NCBI RefSeq assembly: GCF_004346865.1
Contig: NZ_SMGR01000001.1
Location: forward strand, 1,612,001 to 1,676,000
DNA: 64,000 nt
Reading direction: 5' to 3'
Origin: Shimia isoporae
GTDB lineage: Bacteria; Pseudomonadota; Alphaproteobacteria; Rhodobacterales; Rhodobacteraceae
Each line of letters starts with the position of its first letter. Positions within the stretch are counted from its first letter, which is position 1. The notes under the pieces were generated by a model that worked only from the letters and a program-made list of their open reading frames with translations, was not told where the DNA came from and searched no databases. Made by a program: the position numbers and the translations under genes. This document shows, one piece after another, positions 8,425-16,482 of this stretch.

Positions 8425-9582
8425 ATGAAAACCCTGACGACAACGGATGAACTCGCCCAATTTTGCACAGAGGCGCGAGAGCACCCTTATGTGACGATCG
8501 ATACAGAGTTTCTGCGCGAACGCACCTATTACTCCAAGCTATGTCTTGTACAGCTAGCCATGCCCGGTGACACGGACGAAAACGCGGTCCTCGTTGACCC
8601 CTTGGCCGACGAGATATCGCTCGACCCTCTTTTTGATCTGTTTCGCGATACATCGGTTGTAAAGGTTTTCCACGCCGCTCGTCAGGATCTCGAAATCTTC
8701 TTTGTCGAAGCAGGCGTCTTCCCCGATCCGCTTTTCGACACCCAAGTCGCCGCGATGGTCTGTGGATTTGGTGAACAAGTTGGCTATGAAACCCTTGTAC
8801 GTCGCATCGCGAAAGCCGGTGTCGACAAAAGTTCCCGTTTCACCGACTGGTCCCGTCGTCCGCTCAGCGACGCTCAGAAGTCTTATGCACTTGCCGACGT
8901 TACGCACCTGCGCAAGATCTATGAATTCCTTGCGGAACAACTTGAAAAAACCGGCAGAAACCATTGGGTTCAGGAAGAAATTGGCATTTTGACCAACCCG
9001 GACACCTATATCATACAGCCCGAAAATGCATGGAAGCGTGTCAAGACACGCACCACTTCTCCCAAGTTCCTCGCCATCGTCAGGGAGCTTGCCAAATTCC
9101 GCGAGGCTTATGCTCAGGATCGGAACGTTCCACGCAACCGTGTGTTCAAGGACGACGCGCTGGTTGAGCTCGCTTCAACCAAACCACGGAATTCCGGAGA
9201 CCTCGGAAAATCGCGTCTGCTCCTCCGTGAGGCCCGCAAAGGCGATATCGCGGATGGAATTCTCAAGGCAATCGCGGCTGGCGTGAATTGTCCATCTGAC
9301 GAGATGCCCCGCGTTCCGCGCAAAGACGACAAGATGCAAGTCAATCCGGCCCTCGCCGATCTTTTGCGAGTGCTGCTCAAAGCCAAAACGGAAACCTCCG
9401 GTGTGGCCCCCAAGCTGATTGCATCTGCCGCTGATTTGGATGCGCTTGCGGCGGGCCAACGTGACGTAGCAGCGCTGTCTGGCTGGCGTCACGAGGTATT
9501 CGGGGAAGACGCACTGCGCCTGTGCAACGGCGAAATCGGCCTTGCAGCCAAAGGTGCTCAGGTCAAAATCGTTTCTCTTTAA
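8425..9582 (+). CDS. rnd: Ribonuclease D
   Basis: 3'-5' exoribonuclease that trims tRNA precursors. 385 residues, the usual length. DEDDy exonuclease motifs are present: Exo I TIDTEFLRE (about 22-30), Exo II HAARQDLEIF, and Exo III YALADVTHL with its tyrosine. An HRDC-type helical region follows (from about FLAIVRELAKFRE). Start at MKTLTTTDEL fits the family; the frame opens 48 bases earlier with a basic stretch unlike RNase D. It follows purN by 84 bp and is probably read separately or by read-through. Confidence 0.95.
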   Translation: MKTLTTTDELAQFCTEAREHPYVTIDTEFLRERTYYSKLCLVQLAMPGDTDENAVLVDPLADEISLDPLFDLFRDTSVVKVFHAARQDLEIFFVEAGVFPDPLFDTQVAAMVCGFGEQVGYETLVRRIAKAGVDKSSRFTDWSRRPLSDAQKSYALADVTHLRKIYEFLAEQLEKTGRNHWVQEEIGILTNPDTYIIQPENAWKRVKTRTTSPKFLAIVRELAKFREAYAQDRNVPRNRVFKDDALVELASTKPRNSGDLGKSRLLLREARKGDIADGILKAIAAGVNCPSDEMPRVPRKDDKMQVNPALADLLRVLLKAKTETSGVAPKLIASAADLDALAAGQRDVAALSGWRHEVFGEDALRLCNGEIGLAAKGAQVKIVSL

Positions 9583-9585
9583 ACC

Positions 9586-10050
9586 CTATTTTTTGGATGT
9601 CTTCACCAAAGCCTTGGCAATCGCCGAGGCCAAACTGGGCGTGATCGCACCAAGCGGGTTTTTCGCCATATTTTTCAGAGCATCAGTCGCGGCCTTGGCC
9701 TCGTCCGCGGCACTGCGGACCTCTGCCTCGAGATCTTCAAGCGCCATGTCGCGCACTTCAGACACTGCATTAACCTCTTCACCAACCGTCGCTTTGCTTG
9801 CTCCGACCAGCAAGACGATCGCGAGCGCCATGTTGACCAGCGCCACAATCAAAGCCGCACTGGCGGGTGACATGGCTTCCGACAAGGCAAAAAATCCGGC
9901 GACGTTAAACATAACCAGCCCAACGCCCGCCGCAATCAGGGCGGCGGCTACCATGCCGCCCTGCCGCCGGAACACCGCCATGTGGCGCTGCGCGATCAGT
10001 CGTTCTGACCGAAGAATAATCGAAATATTGCGTGCAATTCTGTTGCTCAT
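9586..10050 (-). CDS. Two-helix membrane protein, phage-holin-superfamily-like
   Basis: 154 residues with a basic N-terminus, two hydrophobic helices (about 33-57 and 64-85) and a charged C-terminal helical tail. This is the pattern of the small holin-superfamily-like (YqjE/DUF-type) membrane proteins common in alphaproteobacteria; a role in lysis is not implied. ATG has AGGAGA upstream. It is third in a leftward operon after the AI-2E-family gene and the 81-residue protein, and its stop lies 3 bp from the convergent end of rnd. Confidence 0.7.
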   Translation of the reverse strand: MSNRIARNISIILRSERLIAQRHMAVFRRQGGMVAAALIAAGVGLVMFNVAGFFALSEAMSPASAALIVALVNMALAIVLLVGASKATVGEEVNAVSEVRDMALEDLEAEVRSAADEAKAATDALKNMAKNPLGAITPSLASAIAKALVKTSKK

Positions 10051-10059
10051 ATCCGTCTC

Positions 10060-10305
10060 CTATCGCGCACGGCCAATAAGATAGCCAACCACAAGCGCAC
10101 CCAGCGCTAGCAAAACCGGTTGCTTCTGCGGCATTTCCTCCAAAGCCTCCAACACCTCGGACAAGCTGCTGTCCCATGTATCCTCATCCTGTGACGCCTC
10201 ATTTTTCTCGGGTGGCGCCTCAGTTGCCTCAGGGGGAACTGGCCTGTCTTCCAACTCGGCTTTCAGGCGCAGGACTTCTGCCTCAAGCTCAGCTTTCGTC
10301 GCCAT
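10060..10305 (-). CDS. Small tail-anchored protein with coiled coil
   Basis: 81 residues: an N-terminal heptad-like helix (ATKAELEAEVLRLKAEL), an acidic Pro/Glu-rich middle, then a short helix and a C-terminal membrane segment (about PVLLALGALVVGYLIG) ending RAR. The layout resembles the ElaB/YqjD membrane-anchored proteins, but sequence identity is not evident. Its ATG overlaps the stop of the AI-2E-family gene as TAATG, and the holin-like gene follows after 9 bp, so the three are surely one operon. Confidence 0.75.
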   Translation of the reverse strand: MATKAELEAEVLRLKAELEDRPVPPEATEAPPEKNEASQDEDTWDSSLSEVLEALEEMPQKQPVLLALGALVVGYLIGRAR

Positions 10306-11402
10306 TAGTTTTGCGCCTCCTTAGCGTTCTTGGTTGCCGGATCCGGTGGATCATCAACCATCAATCGACCGTCTCCAGACATCAGCACGGCAAGCGTGCG
10401 TGTTGCTTTGACATGGGACAACACGATCAGCATGCAAACCGTTATCGGCACACTCAGAAAAGCGCCAGCGATGCCCCAGATCGCAGTCCAGAAGGTCAAT
10501 GACAGAATGACCATAAGTGGCGACAGGTTCAGAGACCGTCCAGTGATTGCGGGCTCAACAACGTTTCCAATCCCGAATTGAACCACCCCACAACCCGCCA
10601 GAATTATCAAAAACGGGGTGAACGTTTCAAACTGAACCAGCGCAACCACACTGGGGATTGCCACGCCAATCATAGACCCCAAAGTAGGAATGAAGTTCAA
10701 CATGAAGATGAGAACCGCCCAGGTTTCTGCGAAGTCCAACCCAACGGGCTTCATGAAACAATAACTACCTAACCCCGTCAGGATACTAACAAAGGTTTTG
10801 ATGCCTACGTATCGTTGCAACCCAAGCGACACGCCTTCGCCCATTTTCTGAACACGGGCCAAAACTTCCGGCTCGGGAAACGCAATTTCGAGCTTGCGCC
10901 GCATTGGCCCGCGCTCCACCAGCATGAACGGAATATAGAGCAGCACCAGCAGCAGTCCGCTCAAAAAACCACCCGCCGAACTGATCGCACCTGTTGCAAA
11001 CCCCGCGATCTCCATCTCGGAAAGAGCCGCCTTGGCTGCCTCAAAATTCTGATCGCCAACCAGAGCCACAATTCGGGTCAGAATACTGTCAAATCGCGCT
11101 TCATACCGCGGCACGGCTTCGGTCACCGACCCAGCCTGGGACGCAAAAATAGTGACGATGACCCACAGGCCAAAAAGCACGGCACAAAGTGCGGCCAGAT
11201 GCGCGATCGCTGCTGGAACATGCCGCCCGCCAATCCGCAGATCTCTGACCCTGTCGACGATCGCCGTCACGAGGACAAAAAGCAAAATCGCAATCGACAA
11301 GGGCACCAGGACTTCGGCTGCAAACACCAATCCTGCTACCAAAAAGAAACCGCTGACCACAAAGTACATCAAGGGACGTAACACGGTCACTCCACCAGCC
11401 AT
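10305..11402 (-). CDS. AI-2E-family transporter (PerM/TqsA-like)
   Basis: 365-residue polytopic inner-membrane protein. Hydrophobic pairs near the N-terminus (two helices before and after RVRDLRIGGRH), a soluble central part, then five to six helices with the family signature (V)G(I)KTFVSILTGLG, FMLNFIPTLGS and the NVVEPAITGRSLNLSPL segment. The family exports or takes up diverse small molecules; only a few members move autoinducer-2. I chose ATG 11402 for its GGGAGG site; the frame opens nine codons earlier at a TTG. First gene of a three-gene operon with two small membrane proteins. Confidence 0.88.
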   Translation of the reverse strand: MAGGVTVLRPLMYFVVSGFFLVAGLVFAAEVLVPLSIAILLFVLVTAIVDRVRDLRIGGRHVPAAIAHLAALCAVLFGLWVIVTIFASQAGSVTEAVPRYEARFDSILTRIVALVGDQNFEAAKAALSEMEIAGFATGAISSAGGFLSGLLLVLLYIPFMLVERGPMRRKLEIAFPEPEVLARVQKMGEGVSLGLQRYVGIKTFVSILTGLGSYCFMKPVGLDFAETWAVLIFMLNFIPTLGSMIGVAIPSVVALVQFETFTPFLIILAGCGVVQFGIGNVVEPAITGRSLNLSPLMVILSLTFWTAIWGIAGAFLSVPITVCMLIVLSHVKATRTLAVLMSGDGRLMVDDPPDPATKNAKEAQN

Positions 11403-11679
11403 TCCGGCCTCCCAATTGCCTGCGATCAATCGTTCAACAAATCCTCGCAGACACCGTTGGCCTGCGCTCAGGCTTCAACTCTGCGGAGCCAAACCCGTGT
11501 AAGCAAGGAATTTTTTTGGCCGTCAGCCCCGGTCAACACTGTGGATTCCAAGACACAACGGCAAGAAATCACCTCATTTCCGGCACGCACAAGTCCAAGA
11601 CCTGTGTCATGATCCGAGAACACAAAGTCGGCAAAAGCCGTCAATCGGGCAATAGACCCGCAACCATTGGAGCAGTTTC

Positions 11680-11799
11680 ATGCCTTACGTGACCACACCC
11701 GCTGGCCAAAAGCCCGCGCCGACTGCAAAGCCTGAGAGCAAGTCCCAACCAAAGCCGGAAAAACCAAAACCGATTTTCACCGACTGGGCCTCCATCTGA
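11680..11799 (+). CDS. Possible 39-residue proline/lysine-rich protein
   Basis: ATG with GGAG seven bases upstream, 39 codons, then TGA. The product is rich in Pro and Lys (repeated PKPE/KPKP-like units) and ends FTDWASI. Codon use looks coding, and the position just upstream of the TfoX-domain gene on the same strand allows co-transcription. The 277 bases between this and the AI-2E-family start show no other gene. No family is recognised. Confidence 0.45.
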   Translation: MPYVTTPAGQKPAPTAKPESKSQPKPEKPKPIFTDWASI

Positions 11800-11836
11800 C
11801 GGTTGCGCTCTATCTGCGGCGGATTAAGCTGCAGTC

Positions 11837-12166
11837 ATGAGCACACCGATTTCGTCCATTCGCAATTTGGGTCCAGCTTACGAGCAGGCCTGTGCACGCG
11901 CAGGCATTAGTTCGGCCGAAGAAGTTCGCGAATTGGGGCCGGACGAAACATACGCCCGTCTGCTCAAAACCGGCACTCGCCCGCATTTCATAGGTTATTA
12001 TGTTCTGGTGATGGGCCTTCAAGGCCGACCTTGGAACGACTGCAAGGGCAAGGAAAAAGAGGCCCTGCGCAAGCGCTTTGACGCAATCAAGGCGTCCTCC
12101 CATGACAAAGGGCGATCTGATCTCGAAGCCGCACTCGACGCGATTGGCGTGATAGAGAAACGATAA
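11837..12166 (+). CDS. TfoX C-terminal-domain protein
   Basis: 109 residues made up almost wholly of the helical TfoX/Sxy C-terminal domain: the opening IRNLGPAYEQACARAGISSAEE is the family's helix-hairpin signature (LGPxxxxxLxxAGI). The N-terminal TfoX domain that in Haemophilus and E. coli works in competence regulation is absent; stand-alone C-terminal-domain proteins are common and uncharacterised. The gene is convergent with ndk, with a two-way terminator between them. Confidence 0.85.
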   Translation: MSTPISSIRNLGPAYEQACARAGISSAEEVRELGPDETYARLLKTGTRPHFIGYYVLVMGLQGRPWNDCKGKEKEALRKRFDAIKASSHDKGRSDLEAALDAIGVIEKR

Positions 12167-12185
12167 AAGCCTGCCCACAAAAGAA

Positions 12186-12213
12186 AAACGCGAGAGGTTT
12201 CCCTCCCGCGTTT
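12186..12213. terminator. Bidirectional terminator between TfoX-domain gene and ndk
   Basis: Arms AAACGCGAGAG (12186-12196) and CTCCCGCGTTT (12203-12213) pair with one mismatch across a six-base loop. A-rich sequence on the left and T-rich on the right suit termination of both convergent genes. Confidence 0.75.
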
Positions 12214-12241
12214 CAATTCATCCATCTGAAGGACGGTTGGC

Positions 12242-12664
12242 TTAGCCCACCAGCTCCAGACCGGAGAAGAAGTATGCGATTTCAACCGCTGCAGTTTCCG
12301 GTGCGTCAGAACCGTGAACGGAGTTTTCACCCACAGACTCTGCGAACTCGGCGCGAATGGTGCCCGGTGCTGCGTCGGCAGGGTTGGTTGCGCCCATAAC
12401 TTCGCGGTTTTTCGCGATGGCGCCTTCGCCTTCCAGAACCTGTGCAACGATCGGCGCAGACGCCATGAATTCGCACAGTTCGTCATAGAACGGACGTTCT
12501 TTGTGCACGGCGTAGAAAACACCAGCTTGTGCTTTGGTCAGGTGGATGCGCTTTTGAGCAACGATGCGCAGGCCAGCTTCTTCGAACTTGGCATTGATCG
12601 CGCCGGTCAGGTTACGGCGGGTTGCGTCGGGTTTGATGATCGAGAAGGTGCGTTCCAGAGCCAT
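12242..12664 (-). CDS. ndk: Nucleoside diphosphate kinase
   Basis: Ndk passes the gamma-phosphate of ATP to other NDPs through a phospho-histidine. 140 residues, standard length. N-terminal [11 protein letters not shown] motif, [11 protein letters not shown], and the active-site NSVHGSD with the phosphorylated His at about 117. ATG is preceded by AGAGG at good spacing. It is a single-gene unit, convergent with the TfoX-domain gene and divergent from the ABC-F gene. Confidence 0.98.
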   Translation of the reverse strand: MALERTFSIIKPDATRRNLTGAINAKFEEAGLRIVAQKRIHLTKAQAGVFYAVHKERPFYDELCEFMASAPIVAQVLEGEGAIAKNREVMGATNPADAAPGTIRAEFAESVGENSVHGSDAPETAAVEIAYFFSGLELVG

Positions 12665-12796
12665 GTCTGTTTTCCTCTAACTGTGGCGCGGACACCCTGC
12701 CCGCTTCCGGTTCCAAATTGGCGCCCCGATAGCACGGCAAATCCAACTTGAAAAGCAGTGATTGACGCCGCGCCGCGCATGGGTCACACCGCGCTC

Positions 12797-14647
12797 ATGC
12801 TCAAGATTTCTGACATCTCCTATTCCGTCGAAGGCCGCCCTCTCTTTGAGGAGGCCTCCGCCACCATTCCACCGGGTCACAAGGTGGGCCTGATCGGCCG
12901 CAACGGCGCAGGTAAAACTACGCTTTTCCGTTTGATACGGGGGGAGCTGTCATTGGAGGGCGGAAGCATCAGCCTGCCCCAGCGGGCCCGGATCGGCGGT
13001 GTCGCCCAAGAGGTGCCGTCAAACGAGGTTTCACTGATCGACACGGTATTGGCAGCGGACACAGAACGCGCTGACCTGTTGGCCGAATCCGAAACCGCCA
13101 CTGACCCCGCGCGCATCGCCGAAATTCAGACCCGACTGGCAGACATCGACGCATGGAGCGCCGAAGCCCGCGCCGGATCGATCCTCAAAGGCCTTGGCTT
13201 TGACCACGAGGATCAGCAAAAACCCTGCTCCGCCTACTCCGGCGGCTGGCGAATGCGCGTGGCCCTCGCCGCTGTCCTGTTCTCGGAACCTGACTACCTT
13301 TTGCTCGATGAACCCACAAACTACCTCGACCTTGAAGGTGCGCTGTGGCTGGAAAACTATCTCGTCAAGTACCCCCACACCGTACTGATCATTTCCCACG
13401 ACCGCGAACTCCTGAACCGGTCCGTTGGTGCGATCCTGCACCTGGATGAACGGAAACTGACCTACTACACCGGACCCTATGACCAATTTGCCCGCCAACG
13501 GGCAGAGCAACGTGCGGTTCAAGCGGCGGCAGCCAAAAAGCAAGAAGCACAACGGGCGCATTTGCAAAAATTCGTCGACCGGTTCAAGGCAAAGGCGTCA
13601 AAGGCGAAACAAGCGCAAAGCCGTGTCAAAATGCTGGAGAGGATGACGCCAATCACAGCGCCGGAAGACGCAGCACGAGTGGTTTTCACCTTCCCGACCC
13701 CGGAAGAACTGTCCCCGCCAATCATCGCTATTGAAGGCGGATCCACTGGGTACGGCGACACCGTCGTGCTGAAGAATCTCAACCTGAGGATCGACCAGGA
13801 TGACCGTATCGCCCTGCTGGGCAAAAACGGTCAGGGCAAGTCTACTCTCGCAAAACTATTGTCGTCCCGCCTTGACGCTATGGGCGGCAAATTCACCAAG
13901 TCCTCCAAACTGCGCATCGGTTTCTTTGCCCAGCATCAGGTGGACGAACTCTATGTCGACGAAACCCCGATCCAACACCTAATGCGCGAGCGCCCCGATG
14001 AAGGTCAGGCCAAACTGCGGGCACGTCTCGCAGGCTTTGGCCTTATGGCCGCGCAAGCCGAAACCGAGGTGGGCCGACTTTCGGGCGGTCAGAAAGCGCG
14101 TCTTTCGCTTCTGCTCGCCACGCTGGACGCGCCACATCTTTTGATCCTCGACGAACCGACCAACCACCTCGACATAGAAAGCCGCGAGGCCCTCGTCGAA
14201 GCCCTCACTGCCTACTCTGGCGCGGTCATCCTCGTCAGCCACGACATGCACCTGCTGACGCTGGTTACAGATCGGCTTTGGCTTGTTAAGGACGGCACGG
14301 TCAAACCCTATGAGGACGATCTTCCGGCCTATCGCAAGCTTTTGCTAACTTCTGACAAGCCAACCGGAAAACCCAAAGCCGACAAACCAGCGCCCAAAAA
14401 GGCCAGCCGTGACGACATCCTTGCCCTTCGCGCAGAAGTTAGAAAATGCGAAGACCGCATCGAAAAACTCAACGAAATGGCAGACAAATTGGCCACCAAA
14501 CTTGCCGACCCAACGCTTTATGAGGATGCGAAACTCGGCGAAATGGAGGTCTGGCAGAAGAAATATGCCGAAGTGCGCGATGCACAAGACCGCGCTGAGG
14601 ACCTCTGGATGACCGCGCTTGAAAAGCTTGAAAAAGCCGAAGGCTGA
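12797..14647 (+). CDS. ABC-F family ATPase (Uup-like)
   Basis: 616 residues with two ABC ATPase domains in tandem and no membrane segments. First domain: Walker A GRNGAGKTT, signature YSGGW, Walker B LLLDEPTNYLD. Linker rich in Ala/Lys/Gln with coiled-coil character (about 245-300), then the second domain: GKNGQGKST, LSGGQ, LILDEPTNHLD. A C-terminal charged coiled coil (about 545-616) follows, as in Uup. ABC-F proteins act on the ribosome; the Uup group is linked to translation and DNA-structure processing. Start chosen at MLKISDISY; the frame opens 39 bases earlier. Confidence 0.93.
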   Translation: MLKISDISYSVEGRPLFEEASATIPPGHKVGLIGRNGAGKTTLFRLIRGELSLEGGSISLPQRARIGGVAQEVPSNEVSLIDTVLAADTERADLLAESETATDPARIAEIQTRLADIDAWSAEARAGSILKGLGFDHEDQQKPCSAYSGGWRMRVALAAVLFSEPDYLLLDEPTNYLDLEGALWLENYLVKYPHTVLIISHDRELLNRSVGAILHLDERKLTYYTGPYDQFARQRAEQRAVQAAAAKKQEAQRAHLQKFVDRFKAKASKAKQAQSRVKMLERMTPITAPEDAARVVFTFPTPEELSPPIIAIEGGSTGYGDTVVLKNLNLRIDQDDRIALLGKNGQGKSTLAKLLSSRLDAMGGKFTKSSKLRIGFFAQHQVDELYVDETPIQHLMRERPDEGQAKLRARLAGFGLMAAQAETEVGRLSGGQKARLSLLLATLDAPHLLILDEPTNHLDIESREALVEALTAYSGAVILVSHDMHLLTLVTDRLWLVKDGTVKPYEDDLPAYRKLLLTSDKPTGKPKADKPAPKKASRDDILALRAEVRKCEDRIEKLNEMADKLATKLADPTLYEDAKLGEMEVWQKKYAEVRDAQDRAEDLWMTALEKLEKAEG

Positions 14648-14681
14648 CTGCTAGCCTCACTTCAACGACACAGGACCCTGC

Positions 14682-15311
14682 ATGGAAACCGCCGCGCTTG
14701 TCACTGCTTTTGTGACGCTTTTCGTGATCATCGACCCGATCGGCCTCCTGCCGATCTACATTTCGTTGACCCAGGGCATCCCTGCCAAACAACGCCGCAG
14801 CATTGCTATCCGTGCCTGCGTAATTTCCGTCGTTCTGCTGTCCCTGTTTGCCTTTATGGGTGAGGCCGTACTCGGCTTTGTCGGCATCTCCATGCCTGCC
14901 TTCCGAATTGCAGGCGGACTGCTTCTGTTCATCACTGCTTTCGACATGCTCTTTGAACGCCGCACAAAGCGGCGCGAGGGACAGGCAGAAGAAGCAGAGG
15001 AAGAACCCGATCACGAAGATCCCTCGGTCTTCCCTCTGGCAATGCCACTAATTGCAGGCCCGGGTGCCATCACCACGGTAATCCTGCTGGTCGGTCAATA
15101 TTACGACACCCAGTCAAAACTCCTGATGCTTGGAGTTGCGGTTTTTGTTGTCCTGATCCTTTTTGTCCTATTCCTGACCGCAGGGTTTTTCGAACGTGCT
15201 CTGGGGCGCACCGGCATCATCGTCGTCACGCGCCTCTTCGGGATGCTTCTGGCAGCGTTGGCGGTTCAGTTCATCCTTGACGGACTGCGTGATGTAGGCA
15301 TGTTGGGATAA
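14682..15311 (+). CDS. MarC-family integral membrane protein
   Basis: 209 residues with six predicted membrane helices, the MarC/NAAT layout. Signatures visible: FVIIDPIGLLPIYISLTQG at the N-terminus and PLAMPLIAGPGAITT in the middle, separated by a charged Glu-rich loop (about 95-112). The function of the family is not settled; a link to multiple antibiotic resistance in E. coli was not upheld. It follows the ABC-F gene by 34 bp and may share its transcript. Confidence 0.92.
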   Translation: METAALVTAFVTLFVIIDPIGLLPIYISLTQGIPAKQRRSIAIRACVISVVLLSLFAFMGEAVLGFVGISMPAFRIAGGLLLFITAFDMLFERRTKRREGQAEEAEEEPDHEDPSVFPLAMPLIAGPGAITTVILLVGQYYDTQSKLLMLGVAVFVVLILFVLFLTAGFFERALGRTGIIVVTRLFGMLLAALAVQFILDGLRDVGMLG

Positions 15312-15358
15312 CTCTTTTTTCCTGACTTTTCAGACCTATATCTTACTCAGGAGGTATC

Positions 15359-15940
15359 ATGACAGGCGACGATTTCGGCCATATGGCGTATCTGATGCTG
15401 CTCTTGGTGTTTGTCGGGTTCTGGTTTGTCGGCGCACAAAGAGAACGCATCGGCAAAACACTTCAATATGCAGCAATCTGGGCGTTGATTTTTCTGGGCG
15501 CCATTGCCGCGGTCGGACTTTGGGAAGACATCCGCTCAACCGTGAAACCGGTACAAACCGTACTCATGGATGAAGGCCGCATTGAACTTCCACGTTCCGG
15601 CGACGGGCATTTTCACGCAACCCTTGATGTGAATGGCGCGTCCATTGCCTTTGTTGTCGACACTGGCGCCAGCGATCTCGTGTTGTCCAAACAAGACGCA
15701 GTACGCGCCGGTCTGGATCCGGACAACCTGCCGTTTTTTGGCCGCGCGATGACAGCAAACGGTCCCGTTGCCACTGCGCCAGTGCGCCTCGATGAGGTGC
15801 GCTTCGGCGGGTACACAGACCGCAATGTCCCCGCCAGCGTCAACGACGGCGAGATGTCCACCAGCCTTCTCGGCATGACGTACCTGAACCGCTTTTCCCA
15901 AATCACGATTGCAGGAAACAAGCTGATTTTGACGCGGTAG
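15359..15940 (+). CDS. TIGR02281-type membrane-anchored retropepsin-like aspartic protease
   Basis: 193 residues: two N-terminal membrane helices (about 8-25 and 36-55) and a C-terminal single-lobe aspartic protease domain with the catalytic FVVDTGASDLVL motif (about 98-109) and a later SLLGMTYLNRF segment typical of this clan AA family. Found widely in alphaproteobacteria; in related bacteria such retropepsin-like proteins are membrane proteases, but the substrate here is unknown. The ribosome site AGGAGGT is near perfect, so high expression is possible. Confidence 0.9.
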   Translation: MTGDDFGHMAYLMLLLVFVGFWFVGAQRERIGKTLQYAAIWALIFLGAIAAVGLWEDIRSTVKPVQTVLMDEGRIELPRSGDGHFHATLDVNGASIAFVVDTGASDLVLSKQDAVRAGLDPDNLPFFGRAMTANGPVATAPVRLDEVRFGGYTDRNVPASVNDGEMSTSLLGMTYLNRFSQITIAGNKLILTR

Positions 15941-16009
15941 AGATCTGCACCATCGTCAGAAAACAGCAAGAACCCGATCAGATAAGAGTGAACAGACGCA
16001 AACCGCGAC

Positions 16010-16477
16010 TTACCCCTCTTCCTTCTCCGCCTTCTTCTGCCAGTTGCCGCTTTCCTCAGACCAGTATTGCGCGGCGCAACCAGCGTCGGTCAGGTCTTTC
16101 CATTGGGTCCGCGCATATTGCACCGCATCCATGTCATGCCCGTCAAACAGGATACAAACCCGCTCGGCGTCCTTCACTTCTTGGGCGGACACAACTGCCC
16201 CGTCGATCGACATAATGCAGGTTGCCGCATTCGGTAACTCGACTTCAGTGGTCAGCAGGATCGGCTGCAACGCATCATGCGGTCCACCGGAAACCCCATG
16301 CGCAAGAAAGCTCTCGTCGCCCTGTAGCCAAAGCTTCTCGTCCAACCACATCATGCGGTCAGCATTGGTGCCGCGCACCACAACCCGCCAACCCGCGCCC
16401 CGTGCCTTCTCCAGCAGGATCGGCAACGTCGCGTCCATCGGCCTTTGTGTCAGGTGGTAAAAATACGCGGCACCCAA
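16010..16477 (-). CDS. holC: DNA polymerase III chi subunit
   Basis: 155 residues. The N-terminus AAYFYHLTQRP and the segment LPILLEKARGAGWRVVVRG are the HolC signature; WLDEKLWLQGDESFLAHG follows. Chi connects the clamp loader to SSB. The start is TTG at 16477: no ATG or GTG in frame fits, and GAGGT lies nine bases upstream, inside the last codons of pepA, whose stop is 5 bp away. The pepA-holC pair is a classic bacterial neighbourhood. Confidence 0.93.
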   Translation of the reverse strand: MGAAYFYHLTQRPMDATLPILLEKARGAGWRVVVRGTNADRMMWLDEKLWLQGDESFLAHGVSGGPHDALQPILLTTEVELPNAATCIMSIDGAVVSAQEVKDAERVCILFDGHDMDAVQYARTQWKDLTDAGCAAQYWSEESGNWQKKAEKEEG

Positions 16478-16482
16478 GGTAC

